From the NCBI GenBank assembly GCA_964035015.1, contig OZ036017.1, forward strand, positions 3,955,753-4,019,752: a DNA stretch of 64,000 nucleotides. Reading direction: 5' to 3'. Below the pieces are notes generated by a model that worked only from the letters and a program-made list of their open reading frames with translations, did not search any database and was not told the DNA's origin. Shown here in pieces: positions 32,916 through 45,169 of the stretch; within the stretch, counting starts at the first letter, position 1; each line of letters starts with the position of its first letter. A program made the position numbers and the translations under genes. Source of the stretch: Corallium rubrum. Lineage: Eukaryota > Cnidaria > Anthozoa > Scleralcyonacea > Coralliidae.

Positions 32916-34987
32916 TCAAGTAAATTTCAACCTAGTGTTTCCAACAGAAAATTTATCTATAACTTTTTCAATATCAGGAACAATTTCCTGATGAATCTTC
33001 ATCAAGGCCAGACCATTTAAACGATCCTCAACCATGGTACTACGCTGATAGTTCTTAAGTATCCTAAGTGATGATATGGTTCGTTCACACTCACAGGAAG
33101 TGATGGGAAGTGTTCCTAAAATGCGAAGGATAACTTTAATGTTTTCAAAACCATCAAAACTGACAGCTTTTAAAGTTGTGGCTATATTGTCAGGTAGAGG
33201 TCCTGCGTGGGTTTCCCAATATGTGTTCCACAATGACAGCTCAGCATCTAAAGCTAAGGGATATGGCAAATCATCACTATAAAAAGTAGCAACAGTCTTA
33301 AACTCTTCTTTCCAGTCAATCCCCTTCATTTTGAGAGACATCATCTTTGTTGGCGCAACACTTAACCCTTTATAAACATTAATACTATCAATATCAAATC
33401 TTGTTTGTAAAGCAGAATTAAGATGGTCAATTAGAGGAATAGTAATAATTCGTTTGTAATACTCAGAGATAGTCTTGTATGGGTGATTTGCCCTAGTTGT
33501 CTGCCTTCCTACTGTCCTTGGTTTATTCTCTTCCAGGCCAACTTTATTAGCTAACTTCAATGCATCTGCATACCAGGCATCATGAAAAGAATCAATAGAA
33601 TTCCTATAGTTGGTGAAATCGTTTTTTAAACTAGTTATTAAATGAATGCCATCCATAATATCTATACTCTTTCCCTGCAATAATAGTGTTACAGGAAGAA
33701 GTTTATCAAGGATATTTCTGGAAATAACTAATGCTGCTACAAACTCAAACTTTGAAATAAGAGATAGACAAGAAGATGCGTCAGTGACAAGAGAAGGTTT
33801 ATACTTTCGTTCTACGTTATCAGTCATCTCTTGAAGTGTGTGGTACAATGGGACAAAAAGCTCTTCAAATGTATCCAAACCATCAATACGCTCAACCCAT
33901 CTAGTTCGACAAACATCTACCAGCGTTGTCTTCTTTGTTTCTGTTTCAGAACTATTGCGGATGGTTTCCTCAAAAGGTATATTACGTGTCTGGGAAATGT
34001 TGATAAAATTTGAAACATCTTTTACATGTTTCATGGTATTGACCTCAACTATAGACAAAGAATCACAAACAGCTAAATTAAGTCTATAGCTAGCTGTAAC
34101 AGTGGGTATAAAGAGCTTTCTCATTAAGCCGTAAAATATGATCAGACAAACCATTGATGTGCCCAGCCACAGCACCTGCACCATCATATCCTTGTCCTCG
34201 ACAATCTTCAATGGATAAGGTTAGGTCGTTTAAAGCTCCTAAGATTAATTTAGCAAGTTGTTCACCACTTAAGCCCCACTTACATTGAAGAAATGCAATA
34301 AACTCTTCTCTAATATTCATGTCACTATCAACGAAACGTAAAACAAGAGACATTTGCTCTTTATGAGAAGAGTCTGCAGCCTCATCTGCAATTATAGAAA
34401 AAACCTTACTAGCCTTAACATCCTGAATGATCTGCTCACTGATCACCTGACCACAACACTTAATTATCTTATTCTGGCTGGTCTTAGAAATATAGCTTTT
34501 GTTCTTACCACAATTCCTTAAATGGTCCTCTAAAATTTTGTCTCCTGCTCGAACTCTAAAATTAAGTGATTCTACAAAATTACCAACTCCCCCAGTAGAG
34601 TAGCTCCAACCTCTGGGTGGTATTTAGCATCATCACGATGACCACGCAATGGCAAACCAAGACGGCCACAAAAAACAACAGAATCTATAATCGGGGCAAG
34701 TTTCATTCTATTTTCCTCTATTTCCTTTTTGAGGTTGGCATCCAAAATTACCTAGAAGGTGAATAACAAAGCCAGGAATATAATTGTAGCCAATCATACC
34801 TAAAGCTTCTACCATTGGTCTTAGGAAAAGAATATTGTTTGTCTGGCCTAAAGACATTTTTAATTAGATTACAAATTTCCGACGTACTCATACCCTTAAC
34901 TTTATCTCTATACAATGCAACATCAAAATTATTAAAGTTCAATTTTACCTTTTCCCCAATGAATATCTTATCTGTTTCTGAATGCAA
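32916..34987 (-). pseudogene. hAT transposase (TTF zinc finger, DUF4371, dimerisation domain), frame-broken
   Basis: Three frames in order: 34987-34748 holds the TTF-type finger entry (RSFRYDWLQLYSWLCYSPS); 34446-34090 holds the DUF4371 core (FSIIADEAADSSHKEQMSLV, then CRGQGYDGAGAVAGHINGLS); 34211-32916 holds the rest of the catalytic region (CRTRWVERIDGLDTFEELF) and the hAT C-terminal dimerisation domain (LPITSCECERTISSLRILKN). The overlap at 34090-34211 shows a frameshift, and the finger-to-DUF4371 stretch at 34447-34747 has stops. In life it would cut and paste the element through the 5'-CAGGGGCGG ends. Confidence 0.9.
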
Positions 34988-35022
34988 AATAGTGCTCTGT
35001 TGTATAAATTGTTATTTAATTG

Positions 35023-35594
35023 CATGGTTCAGCCACGCTTAACTGCTAAGAAAGATTTAGATGATCTTCATATTTTATTTTGCCATGAAGGTACTATTAA
35101 ACCTGGAGAAACCTTTCAGCCAAGTCATTTTGTTCCTCTTCTCTTTCATCCACACCAGCGTAAAAGAAAATCTGCAGCTGCTTCACAGGCATCTACAGCT
35201 TCCAAGAAACAAACAGTTTGTCCAATTCTCCCTAAGAAAGCCTCAAAAAAACCTGATACTAGTATTACTCAATTTTTTAATGTAGCAGAAAAACCTGTTG
35301 TGAATCCAACATCTCATAAGGCACATGATGAGTCTTTTTCTTCTGCCGCAGCACTTGATATTCATAAATTAGATCAACTTAGTAAACCTAGCACTTCAAC
35401 TAACACACAATAGGCTGTACTGCCCCTGACATTTGAGAAAGTAAAGATGTTAATATTGGAAAAGTACAAGCATGCAGGCCCATTTCCCCTCCAGTCCATG
35501 CCCGGCATGGCGTTTGAAAGTAAATGTGCACCACTCCAACGGCAAAATAAAATATGAAGATCATCTAAATCTTTCTTAGCAGTTAAGCGATGTC
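35023..35594 (+). other. Internally inverted block of the hAT accessory gene
   Basis: AAGAAAGATTTAGATGATCTTC at about 35049 has its inverse near 35556-35577, bracketing the block. The plus strand reads QPSHFVPLLFHPHQRKRKSA and ends with PDTSITQFFNV. This looks like the C-terminal part of the OTU/vertnin-like protein, whose other parts are on the minus strand. The block therefore appears inverted relative to the rest of the element. No independent start or acceptor is evident. Confidence 0.6.
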
Positions 35595-35804
35595 CAAATA
35601 GTACACATGATAAGCAGTATGCAGGGGGTGTTTACTGTATACCTACACTCCCCACAATCAGGGTAATAAGTAAAAATATTTCTATTTAAAACAGAAGAGA
35701 GACCCAGAATGCAGAGAAATGATGACCATTTCTTATCATTACAATTTAAAATGGCCTCCTGCTTAACCAAGTCATCCTTTGTAGAACCCGTGTCTAAGCA
35801 TTCC

Positions 35805-36855
35805 TTAGAAACAGACATAGGTAATTAAAAGATTGTTAATACTTTTGCTGAAGTATTCAGCATGCTCATTTACAGCAGATGAAAAGCAGGGGTGCTGAGA
35901 ATAAAAAGTAGCACTGATGAAAAGCTCAAGTGATGTCAAGATTCTCAACGTTTGCACTAGACTATTGTCACCTACCAGTACCAAAGACACAGAGCTATAC
36001 AAGCAATTCCCAGTAGCATCAGATCTAAGATAAACAAACCAGATATTGAGTAAGTTAAATATTAATCCAGTTTTAGTACTTTTCACTCTTAGCTTATCTA
36101 GTTTTAATAATATATAGTTTACACAAAGTTACAAACATGACATCAGTCAATATGTTTTTTCAGTATGTCTAAATAGTAAACGGATAAAATACTTTTTGTC
36201 CTGGAAAGCCAAAGGCTGTTGATTAAAATATGAATTTCATCAATTGATGTCTAGAGATCGTATTACACCAAGCCATGTGGTCTAACAAGTCAACAAGACA
36301 GTGAAGACACTGTCACTGACACAGTCCATATACATTATATGGATAATAGATATCCAAATCAAAATCTTAAACTAATATCAGGCAACAAAAAGCATAAACA
36401 AAATGCCTACACTACAGTATACAGTATATTGGTTCGGCTGGGTTCGTGGTATATAAGTGAGATATTTAATATTAATAAACTTTTGACCGCAGTAATATGC
36501 TAATTTCATAAACGATCATTCATGCCAGCCGGTCATGGCGCACAGATTGTTCGGTTAATACAAGTCCAAAACTATTATAATAAGAGTCAAATTTAGTTAA
36601 AATAGAATATATTTACCTTATGGCTGTACAAGACTTGTTTTTTCTCTCTCGAACATACTTCGGGATGAAAGATTCGGCACCAAAATTTCTATTGAGGCCA
36701 AAGCTCGTGTTGTTGATAGCACTCAACAGCTCTTCAGCAGAACTCTTCGGCAAAGCATCGATTCGCTTCATCAGATCAGCGTAAACATCTTCAAGATATG
36801 GCCGATCATTTCTCTCAAACGCGGACTGCACAGTCTCGTAAATACTACAAGACAT
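35805..36855 (-). pseudogene. OTU/vertnin-like accessory gene of the hAT element
   Basis: Exon 1 is 36855-36617 (MSCSIYETVQSAFERNDRPY, then NKSCTAI) and ends at AG|GTAAAT. Exon 2 starts at 36024 after TTGTTTATCTTAG and reads RSDATGNCLYSSVSLVLVGD, then LRILTSLELF, FYSQHP. The intron is phase 2. The ATGNCLYSSVS block resembles the active-site loop of OTU cysteine proteases and vertnin-type relatives, though the usual acidic residue before GNC is absent. A continuation (KKWSSFLCILGLSSVLNRNI) is in another frame at 35818-35600. Protease activity is not assured. The homologue at 48989-51288 has the same intron. Confidence 0.7.
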
Positions 36856-37340
36856 TGCAGTATATTCGCTTTTATATTTCTGTGACACTTGGAATTGAAC
36901 CTTTACGTTCAAGCTGCGATCAGAAAGACTATAGAATCATGCCGTATACACTGAAGGCTGAAGCATATGATCGATCAAAAAATGTAGCCAATGAGAATTC
37001 AGATATTTTTTGAATTAGCCAATCGGATAGCTTGTATACGAGCCCCTGATCCACGGACCGATCAGAACTCCCCACAGATCGATCAAAAAGTAATTTGGCC
37101 AATCGGATGGCTGGAATCAGACTACAGAGCGATCAAAACTCACGCGCAAGACCGCTGTTCTGTGACTTGACATATTACTTTATCGAAGGCCTTGCCGCTG
37201 TATGAAACTTGATAACTCGACTACAAATTTTGAATATTAAACCGCAGTTTGAATTAATTAACTTAATTAATTAACTGCGCAATTTTTACCTTACTCGTGT
37301 GATCGCTTTGACTACCCCTAGATCCGCCCCTGCTTTATTG

Positions 37341-37947
37341 TACTCCGACGCGCTCAATTTATCGCATTTTTTGTTTCGTTCCCCGCAGGAACGAAACTGT
37401 TACTGTGTTAGGGTTAAACGCCAAAACAAAGTGAAATAATATTGCTGATCTAGCATAATTAGCTGAACGACGTAAACAATCCCGTGGAAAGTGAATCATA
37501 CAATACTATTAACAAGCGAATGCCAAGTACGGTAGGATCTTTCCCCTCTGCATTCTCCGAAATTGCATTCTAACTGCTCGTTGCCGCTTTAGATTTAACA
37601 ATAAAGATTGAGATTGGCGAATAGCATTCCGAAAGGTCGGGTCGAGTCAGTGGTCGAGTTGACCCTTGGCCTTGGAAAACCTACTCCAATATTTATTCCG
37701 ATCAAATACCAACTTTGAAAGAATTACGCACAGATTGAAGATTATTTAATAAATTTTAACTTAAATATCGGTGGCATAAATGACCGCTAATGTAGCCGGC
37801 TTTCCTAAACAGCGACATATAAATAACCGCAAAATTTCCGTCGTAGTGAGGCCACATGTATATTTCTCCTATTCACCTCTGACCGTGTATAGGAGGCAAA
37901 TAAAACTTTGCCAAAATAATTGCGTTCTCAAGAACGCTAACAGGTAA
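37341..37947. other. Non-coding stretch
   Basis: Between the hAT target duplication and the next MITE no frame or repeat structure stands out. Confidence 0.4.
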
Positions 37948-38282
37948 GGCCTGGTTTATATATCGCACAATCGTCGCATTTAATTAAGACAAATTTATAA
38001 TTCATATTAACTTCGACGACAACAATGCGACTTCGTTTTATACGACGAAATTAATTCAGACAAATTTAATGTTTTGCACATTAAAACACAAAAAACTAAA
38101 TTAAGAGCAGGAAATTTATACATTTAATTCGTTGCGCCGTGACATCACATTTCAGTCTAATCACGACGGATGTAACGGATACCGCGTCGGCGCGTCTTAG
38201 ACGAATTTACTCCTCATTTAATTGATTAAATTACTGTAAATTCGTCTGAAATGCGACGATTGTCCGACGTATAAACTAGGCC
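37948..38282. mobile_element. Harbinger-type MITE, 335 bp
   Basis: Starts GGCCTGGTTTATATATCG and ends CGACGTATAAACTAGGCC. TAA flanks it on both sides (37945-37947 and 38283-38285). Subterminal CAATCGTCGCATTTAATTAAGAC and its inverse are near each end. No coding. Confidence 0.8.
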
Positions 38283-38689
38283 TAAAAGAAACAGGAAGTG
38301 TGACTGTCCCGCTGTATGTTTTGTTGATGATTATCAAGAAAACGACTCCATTGAATGACATTAAGTTCAAATTCAATCTGTTCAAATTCAGTTCCCCCGT
38401 AGGTAAAACCAATTGTACTTATACGCAGAACGTTTATACCTCTCCGCGACAGCGTAACCATCAAAAAATTTTGCTTCCAAAATTGTAGGCCTTGTCGCGT
38501 CAGAGCACTGGCGGGAATTAGCCAAGCTAAAATTCATCATTGCCCCCAATCGGCATGCAACAGCTTCTTATAAGAGGCTGACGGGAACGAAAAAGCTATT
38601 TCTTTTTAGAAATAGTTTCTTGTTATCGCTGAAATGCTAATCGAAAGCCTAGATTTTACCTACATAACAGATCTATAGTTACTCCTTTT

Positions 38690-39003
38690 ATTTGAATTTA
38701 TTAAATTTGCCACATAACGTGTGGCAGGAGAGAGGAACAAAACTTTCGTCCCAATTGACACCAAATTCCTATGTGTAGACAACTAAGACCTAGGTGTTGA
38801 TTTTACGGAGGGAGGAAAACCGGAGAACCCGGCGAAAAGCCCTCGGAGCACAGGAGAGACCAACTAAACTCCACTCACATAAGTCCCAAGCTGACGGAGT
38901 ACGGGGTTATTCCCAAACGGTCACCCATCCAAGTACTAACCCCGTCCGACCGGGCTTAACTATTGGTGAGAGGCAGCGCCCTAACAGCACACGCCACCCT
39001 TGC
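38690..39003 (-). mobile_element. 5S-rRNA-derived SINE (SINE3 type)
   Basis: The minus strand from about 39003 carries the internal promoter of 5S rRNA: an A-box-like GTTAAGCCCGGTCGG (38943-38962) and GTACTTGGATGGGTGACCG (38917-38936). A non-5S body follows (GGACTTATGTGAGTGGAGTT, GAGGGCTTTTCGCCGGGTTC). This mosaic is typical of RNA polymerase III SINE3 elements that use a partner LINE. Tail end near 38690 is a guess. It is not a 5S gene because only part of the 5S sequence is present and it has a SINE body. Confidence 0.8.
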
Positions 39004-40079
39004 TCCCTAGCAAATTCGAATTGCTAGTGGATTTGCCGTGTATGTTCGTGATTGTCCATTTGTCCCTGTCATGGGAGCACACCCCGCACGGGATTTTATG
39101 GTGTCCCGTTCACGCTTTTCCTGTTTATAGGTTGTCTATTTCTGTTGTTGTGTATCACTATGTGTGTCTTATGTATTCGGTTATCATACAACAACCCAAT
39201 AAAGTTGTTAAAAGAAGCACAAGGTAAAGAACTTGATCATATGAAATCGGAAACGGTAACGATCACGCTGTTTGACACAACATGGACACACAAAATCGTT
39301 CGATTTTACTTAGAAAATTATGAATATTATCACAATTCGAATTCACTCTGGAAAGAATAGCCATCAATTTACCTTCGTGGGCAAACTAGACTAGCATTTC
39401 GGCAAGAAAACGGCGTTGGAGTGAAACTGTATCCGGCTGGTGTCCGTCATCGACGGTTGAATCACCAAATCACGTTATGCATGTATAAAATCGTTCGATT
39501 TTGAAAGTGAAATGTGGAACTTATCGCAGTTTGAACTCGCTTTGCCTTCGGCAATCCTTGTTTGTAAACATCATCCATCCACATCTCACCCATAATCTCG
39601 TCTCTTTTGGAAATGTTTTGACTGTTTACAAAATTTGTTGGCTAATGTACTTCCTGTTTTATACAATGGCTTTTTGACCAAAACCCTCCGTTTCTGGGCG
39701 CGGTCCCAAATCGTGGACTCTGGGAACGACAATGCGCCCTATTTTCCTCGCACGTTTGACTGCATAGGAATGCCCCGTCTGGTATTATATCATGATCTCT
39801 ATGAATAGCACAGTACACACATTCGCGAGTCGCTACTGACGTGCGTCAGCGCTTTACCGGAAGTAGAGCATTCGTGAAAATCCAAACGTAAACAAATATG
39901 GCCGTCAGATGCCAGGAAGAGCTTTGCTGTTTAATATCGTTATTTTTCTGCATTTTGAACCTGAGTATATATATCTATTTGTGAAATTCATTACTAATTC
40001 ATGAGTTTTGCAGCCAATCCAATTTCAGAAATTACGTCACATGTATACCCCTGTAAACCCCATACAAACTAAAACCAAT
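39004..40079. other. Non-coding repeat-derived stretch
   Basis: AAACGTAAACAAATATGGC-G at 39889 recurs near 45195, along with neighbouring GGAAGTAGAG, marking another dispersed family. Frames at 39000-39360 show no domain. Confidence 0.45.
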
Positions 40080-40156
40080 GATGCTAATTAGTTACAACCA
40101 CTAGTGGATGTATACTCTTCTGATACAACCACTAGTGCTTGTAACTAATTAGCATC
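40080..40156. repeat. Hairpin GATGCTAATTAGTTACAA
   Basis: GATGCTAATTAGTTACAA and CACTAGTGG at the left pair with CACTAGTGCTTGTAACTAATTAGCATC at the right, with a loop of about 20 bases. A small MITE-like structure. Confidence 0.8.
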
Positions 40157-40219
40157 TCAATATCCCAAAGGGATTTTTACTATTCATTCATTTCACAAGT
40201 TGTTTACAACACTCGCGTC

Positions 40220-40300
40220 CTTGTTGTATTGAATATACAATCACTCGCCTTCGGCTCGTGATTGTACATTCAATACAACACGGCCGCTCGTGTTGTAAAC

Positions 40301-40350
<50 letters not shown>

Positions 40351-40378
40351 ACAACACGGCCGCTCGTGTTGTAAACAT

Positions 40379-40449
<71 letters not shown>

Positions 40450-40485
40450 ATACGTATATATATCTATACGTATATATATCTATAC

Positions 40486-40541
<56 letters not shown>
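40220..40541. repeat. (TA)n with AATACAACACGGCCGCTCGTGTTG units, left flank of PLE cluster
   Basis: TA tracts at 40303-40345, 40381-40447 and 40485-40541 alternate with a TTCAATACAACACGGCCGCTCG unit at 40268 and 40344. The inverse of the same units and of the CGAGCCGAAGGCGAG word flanks the cluster on the right at 44525-44985. Confidence 0.85.
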
Positions 40542-40545
<4 letters not shown>

Positions 40546-40559
40546 GCTTACCTCAAAAG

Positions 40560-40602
40560 TCTGCAACAGGCTGTTTCATCTAAAAAAGAATCTTCAGGCA
40601 GA
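40560..40602 (-). ncRNA. Hammerhead-like fold, PLE copy C
   Basis: Minus strand: TCTGC, CTGAAGA, UCU/AGA hairpin, GAAA, ACA-GCC-UGU, U, GCAGA, as in copy A. All core positions are intact except the non-canonical U-U at the base of stem II. Confidence 0.5.
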
Positions 40603-40628
40603 TGGCAATTTTCGAAAACAGGGGGTGC

Positions 40629-42530
40629 TTATATCCTTCCCGCCGAAACGTGGGAGTGTGGGGGCGAAACAATGCATGCATTCATGGCTTTTGTTGCGCT
40701 GTTTGCGCGGAATTTATTTCGGTGACGACATTGACTGATAATATCTGCTCTTTTGTTGAGTAAACAATTCTTGTTTTTATCTTTCAAAATATAAAATTTT
40801 TCTTCTAAACCTAAATTACATCGTTTTGAAGCTCCCGTGTACGAAATAGAATGTTTTAAAATTTGCCAATCAATACTAAAATCCTTATTGTTTTCTTTCA
40901 ATGCCCAAATATATTTCGAAAGTTCGGTGTCGTTTGCATGCTTTTTATGCTGAAAAGATTTAGTGTGGTTGACCAATCGCTCTTTGAATGTGGTTGAAGT
41001 CATGCCAATGTAATTCTTGATCGTGTTTGTGTTGTTTACTGTGACTGTGACTGTGACTGTTGCTTTGTATACTATGTCCCTAGTCATGCATTGTTTTCTA
41101 AGTGGACAATTCGTGTTTTTCCTACAATTGCAACTGCTAGTGTCCTTATCCTGTGGCATGTTATTCCTAGATATGCGTGCATTGTGTTTAGTGATTATTG
41201 ACTTAACATTGTTCATGCAGCTGTAACTTACTTTGACTGTGTTTCTGTTAAAAATCTTATGGAGCTTGTGGTGTGGTGGGAAGTGCTTGTCAATTAGGTT
41301 TAGGAAATTACGTCCTATGTTTGTGCTTACACTCTTACTAAAAGGTGGGTTGAACCAAGTGATGTTGCGTTGCCTATTCCTGCGTGGTTGCTGTGCTGTG
41401 TGTTGAGTGTAGCTAAGATCATGATCAAAGTTGCTGTGCCTAAGTGCGTTCTGACATATGGGTGCAGATTCCTGGAAAACTTGTTCATCTGATGAGAGGA
41501 GTGCAATGCGCTTGTTGATTGATGCAGGTAACTGTCTTGTGATGCTTGGTGGGTGGTTAGAGTGCTTATTTATGTAAAGCGGATCGTCATTGGGCTTCCT
41601 ATAGGGCCTATAATTTCCATTGTTAAGGTCGAAAGTTACATCTAAAAAGTTTACTATGCGTAAATTTGATTCGGCGGTAATTTTTAGGTCAAACTGCTCG
41701 AAAATTTTGTGGAGTTCTTTCCTTGTTTTGTCTGCTAAACGTGCTGATTTACTTTTTATAATAGCCAAACCGTCATCTCTATATAGGCCAATGCTTTCTT
41801 TGCCAAATTTCTTACTTAGGTGATTTAAAATGAAAAGGCCTACTAACTCACAAACTTCCGCGCTGTCAAAACAACCCATGGTAACGTCAAACAAACTATT
41901 GCTATCTTTTTTTATCCATGAAATTCCGGTATTGAAAAGGAGAGGTTTTCTAGCGTGTTTTATTATTGAAATATTGTTTTCAGTTATAGTAGCCAAATTC
42001 GAAGCCCAAGATAATGCTTGGTCCAATAGTTTTTCAGAAATAGACGGATAGAAATCGACAATGTCAAACGAAATAAAACTATGTCTGTCCTTATCTTTTA
42101 TATTGCCAAACCACTCAATTACTTGTTTTGTATTTCTCCACTGATTTAAATTCAGGTTTTGTCTAAAATTAGAATTAATTTTGTCCAAAATCACCGTACT
42201 TAGTTTTCCGGATTCGCTTTTAGCGGGGTTAATTAATCGGCATTTTGGATTGTTTTCGACATTTTCTTTGTGGTCTTTTAAAGATATAAATGCTTCGCGT
42301 TTTTTCATTTTTTCAATTTTGTCGCCGATTCCTAAACTGTTCGAAATTTCTTTTAGTTCCGAATTAATTTCATCTATAGTGTCCTCGGATCCATGCTTAT
42401 ATGTTTTTGTGATGTTGTCATGTAGGAGCTTGTTGTATGCGTCTAGCGGGGTTTCATAAATGTTCCTAGTTTTGTCTGCAAAAATGAAAATGTTGGGAGA
42501 TGAATTAATTTTCTTTAAATCGGTAGCCAA
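40629..42530 (-). CDS. PLE reverse transcriptase with GIY-YIG endonuclease, 633-codon frame
   Basis: An open frame of 633 codons. From the N-terminus: [17 protein letters not shown]; the RT palm entry [18 protein letters not shown]; motif [13 protein letters not shown] (about residue 155); [30 protein letters not shown] with the YxDD catalytic box; [20 protein letters not shown]; the linker [15 protein letters not shown], a Cys cluster; and endonuclease [17 protein letters not shown] near residue 520. PLE proteins pair RT with a GIY-YIG nickase to copy RNA at the target. The frame is open upstream of its first Met-like codon (GTG/TTG region, ...[15 protein letters not shown]), so the true N-terminus lies further 5'. 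It is the only copy here uninterrupted across RT and EN. Confidence 0.9.
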   Translation of the reverse strand: MATDLKKINSSPNIFIFADKTRNIYETPLDAYNKLLHDNITKTYKHGSEDTIDEINSELKEISNSLGIGDKIEKMKKREAFISLKDHKENVENNPKCRLINPAKSESGKLSTVILDKINSNFRQNLNLNQWRNTKQVIEWFGNIKDKDRHSFISFDIVDFYPSISEKLLDQALSWASNLATITENNISIIKHARKPLLFNTGISWIKKDSNSLFDVTMGCFDSAEVCELVGLFILNHLSKKFGKESIGLYRDDGLAIIKSKSARLADKTRKELHKIFEQFDLKITAESNLRIVNFLDVTFDLNNGNYRPYRKPNDDPLYINKHSNHPPSITRQLPASINKRIALLSSDEQVFQESAPICQNALRHSNFDHDLSYTQHTAQQPRRNRQRNITWFNPPFSKSVSTNIGRNFLNLIDKHFPPHHKLHKIFNRNTVKVSYSCMNNVKSIITKHNARISRNNMPQDKDTSSCNCRKNTNCPLRKQCMTRDIVYKATVTVTVTVNNTNTIKNYIGMTSTTFKERLVNHTKSFQHKKHANDTELSKYIWALKENNKDFSIDWQILKHSISYTGASKRCNLGLEEKFYILKDKNKNCLLNKRADIISQCRHRNKFRANSATKAMNACIVSPPHSHVSAGRI

Positions 42531-42950
42531 ACATTTCTGAAACTGGTTCGTATATGGCCGAAATTGTATATTTTCGATGAGTTTTATAAGGTCGTCTTCG
42601 AAAGGTTTTATTTCCGGAATAGAAGGAGGTGTTTTGTTGGACGCAAGGCCGAAAGGGTTGTTTTGATTTTCTCTCTGTTTGTTTGTTTTTAAGAAAGAAG
42701 TTGGCTTTCCATCTCATACGTTTTATTACACTTTCCACTTTTTCAATCAAATTCTTCAAATAAGCGTCCTGTGATGGTATTGGGATATGCTTTAGTGAAT
42801 AGTCAAATCGAAATTGCCGCATTTTGAAGTTAAATAGAAATGAATAACGTAAACAAGAGTGCACAACCGATATACGGGTGCGAATATACGTGTGGGTTTT
42901 GGTCTACGAAACGCAAAGCGTGCTCGATAACATATAGTTAGAGCAAATAT

Positions 42951-43440
42951 ATAGATTTTCGCTTACCTCAAAAGTCTGCAACAGGCTGTTTCATCTAAAA
43001 AAGAATCTTCAGCATTTCCTTCCTGCCGAAACGTGGGAGTGTGGGGGCGAAACAATACATGCATTCATGGCTTTTGTTGCGCTGTTTGTGCGGAATTTAT
43101 TTCGATGACGACATTGACTGATAATTTCTGCTCTTTTGTTGAGTAAACAATTCTTGTTTTTATCTTTCAAAATATAAAATTTTTCTTCTAAACCTAAAGT
43201 ACATCGTTTTGAAGCTCCCGTGTACGAAATAGAATGTTTTAAAATTTGCCAATTAATACTAAAATCCTTATTGTTTTCTTTCAATGCCCAAATATATTTC
43301 GAAAGTTCGGTGTCGTTTGCATGCTTTTTGTGCTGAAAAGATTTAGTGTGGTTGGCCAATCGCTCTTTGAATGTGGTTGAAGTCATGCCAATGTAATTCT
43401 TGATCGTGTTTGTGTTGTTTACTGTGACTGTTGTTTACTG
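42951..43440 (-). mobile_element. PLE family 1, copy D (3' fragment)
   Basis: Only the GIY-YIG part ([17 protein letters not shown], minus strand 43009-43386) and the 3' end remain. The hammerhead-like fold here keeps CTGAAGA and GAAA but has lost the 5' strand of stem I (AGCATTTCC in place of GGCAGATG). It ends at about 43440, where copy E begins in the opposite direction. Confidence 0.85.
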
Positions 43441-44465
43441 TGAGTGCATTGCACTCCTCTCATCAGATGAACAAGTTTTTCAGGAATCTGCACCCATATA
43501 TCAGAACGCACTTAGGCACAGCAACTTTTATCATGATCTTAGCTACACTCAACACACAGCACAGCAACCACGCAGGAATAGGCAACGCAACATCACTTGG
43601 TTCAACCCACCTTTTAGTAAGAGTGTAAGCACAAACATAGGACGTAATTTCCTAAACCTAATTGACAAGCACTTCCCACCACACCACAAGCTCCATAAGA
43701 TTTTTAACAGAAACACAGTCAAAGTAAGTTACAGCTGCATGAACAATCTTACGTCAATAATAACTAAACACAATGCACGTATATCTAGGAATAACATGCC
43801 ACAGGATAAGGACACTAGCAGTTGCAATTGTAGGAAAAACACGAATTGTCCACTTAAGAAACAATGCATGACTAGGGACATAGTATACAAAGCAACAGTC
43901 ACAGTAAACAACACAAACACGATCAAGAATTACATTGGCATGACTTCAACCACATTCAAAGAGCGATTGGCCAACCACACTAAATCTTTTCAGCATAAAA
44001 GGCATGCAAACGACACCGAACTTTCGAAATATATTTGGGCATTGAAAGAAAACAATAAGGATTTTAGTATTAATTGGCAAATTTTAAAACATTCTATTTC
44101 GTACACGGGAGCTTCAAAACGATGTAATTTATGTTTAGAAGAAAAATTTTATATTTTGAAAGATAAAAAGAAGAATTGTTTACTCAACAAAAGAGCAGAA
44201 ATTATCAGTCAATGTCGTCATCGAAATAAATTCCGCGCAAACAGCGCAACAAAAGCCATGAATGCATGTATTGTTTCGCCCCCACACTCCCACGTTTCGG
44301 CAGGAAGGATATAAGCACCCCCTGTTTTCGAAAATTGCCATCTGCCTGAAGATTCTTTTTTAGGTGAAACAGCCTGTTGCAGACTTTTGAGGTAAGCGAA
44401 AATCTATATTTGCTCTAACTATATGTTATCGAGCACTCTTGCGTTTCGTAGACCAAAACCCACAC
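43441..44465 (+). mobile_element. PLE family 1, copy E (5'-truncated), with pseudo-LTR
   Basis: Starts inside the connector ([20 protein letters not shown]) and runs in one frame to 44314 through [17 protein letters not shown] and [17 protein letters not shown]. The 3' end keeps a good hammerhead-like fold (44341-44383) and a complete pseudo-LTR (about 44400-44465, inverse orientation to that in copy A) before (TA)n. Head-to-head with copy D. Confidence 0.9.
44341..44383 (+). ncRNA. Hammerhead-like fold, PLE copy E
   Basis: TCTGC, CTGAAGA, hairpin closing through TTC...AGG, GAAA (44366-44369), ACA-GCC-UGU, U, GCAGA. Stem I is a perfect 5-bp pairing. Same caveat on stem II. Confidence 0.48.
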
Positions 44466-44985
<520 letters not shown>

Positions 44986-45169
44986 CTCGATAGATATCGT
45001 CGTCGTCATACCTTCCCACATTTCCAAAATTACGCCACAGACGGTAACATAACACGATGACCCGCTGTACTTTTTAACAACGCAGACGAATTCCCCTGCT
45101 GCTATTTCCTAACTGTTTAACAGCAGGAAAATCCGTCTGCGCATGCCTCAGCAGTCTGTCGGAAGTAGA

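Larger units (their letters stand above)
32187..37332 (-). mobile_element. hAT transposon, 5.1 kb, two genes
   Basis: Ends CAGGGGCGGATCCAGG and CCTAGATCCGCCCCTG, with a perfect 8-bp duplication CTTTATTG (32179-32186 and 37333-37340), as expected for hAT. Minus-strand order: an OTU/vertnin-like gene (36855-35600), an internally inverted block (35023-35594), then the transposase (34987-32916). A G-tract of about 14 is at 32246. The intact target duplication shows a single clean insertion into the POLG2 intron, though the genes have decayed. Confidence 0.92.
40542..42950 (-). mobile_element. Penelope-like element, family 1, copy C (best preserved)
   Basis: From the 3' end next to (TA)n, it carries a hammerhead-like fold (40560-40602), the long polyprotein frame (40629-42530), upstream coding in another frame (42505-42864) and one pseudo-LTR unit (about 42893-42950). 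The 3' end of copy D follows that unit directly, so copies C and D are in tandem sharing one terminal unit. Confidence 0.92.

Noticed and set aside
38895-39003. 5S rRNA gene
   Set aside because: Only the internal promoter part is 5S-like and it runs into a SINE body, so it is a 5S-derived SINE.
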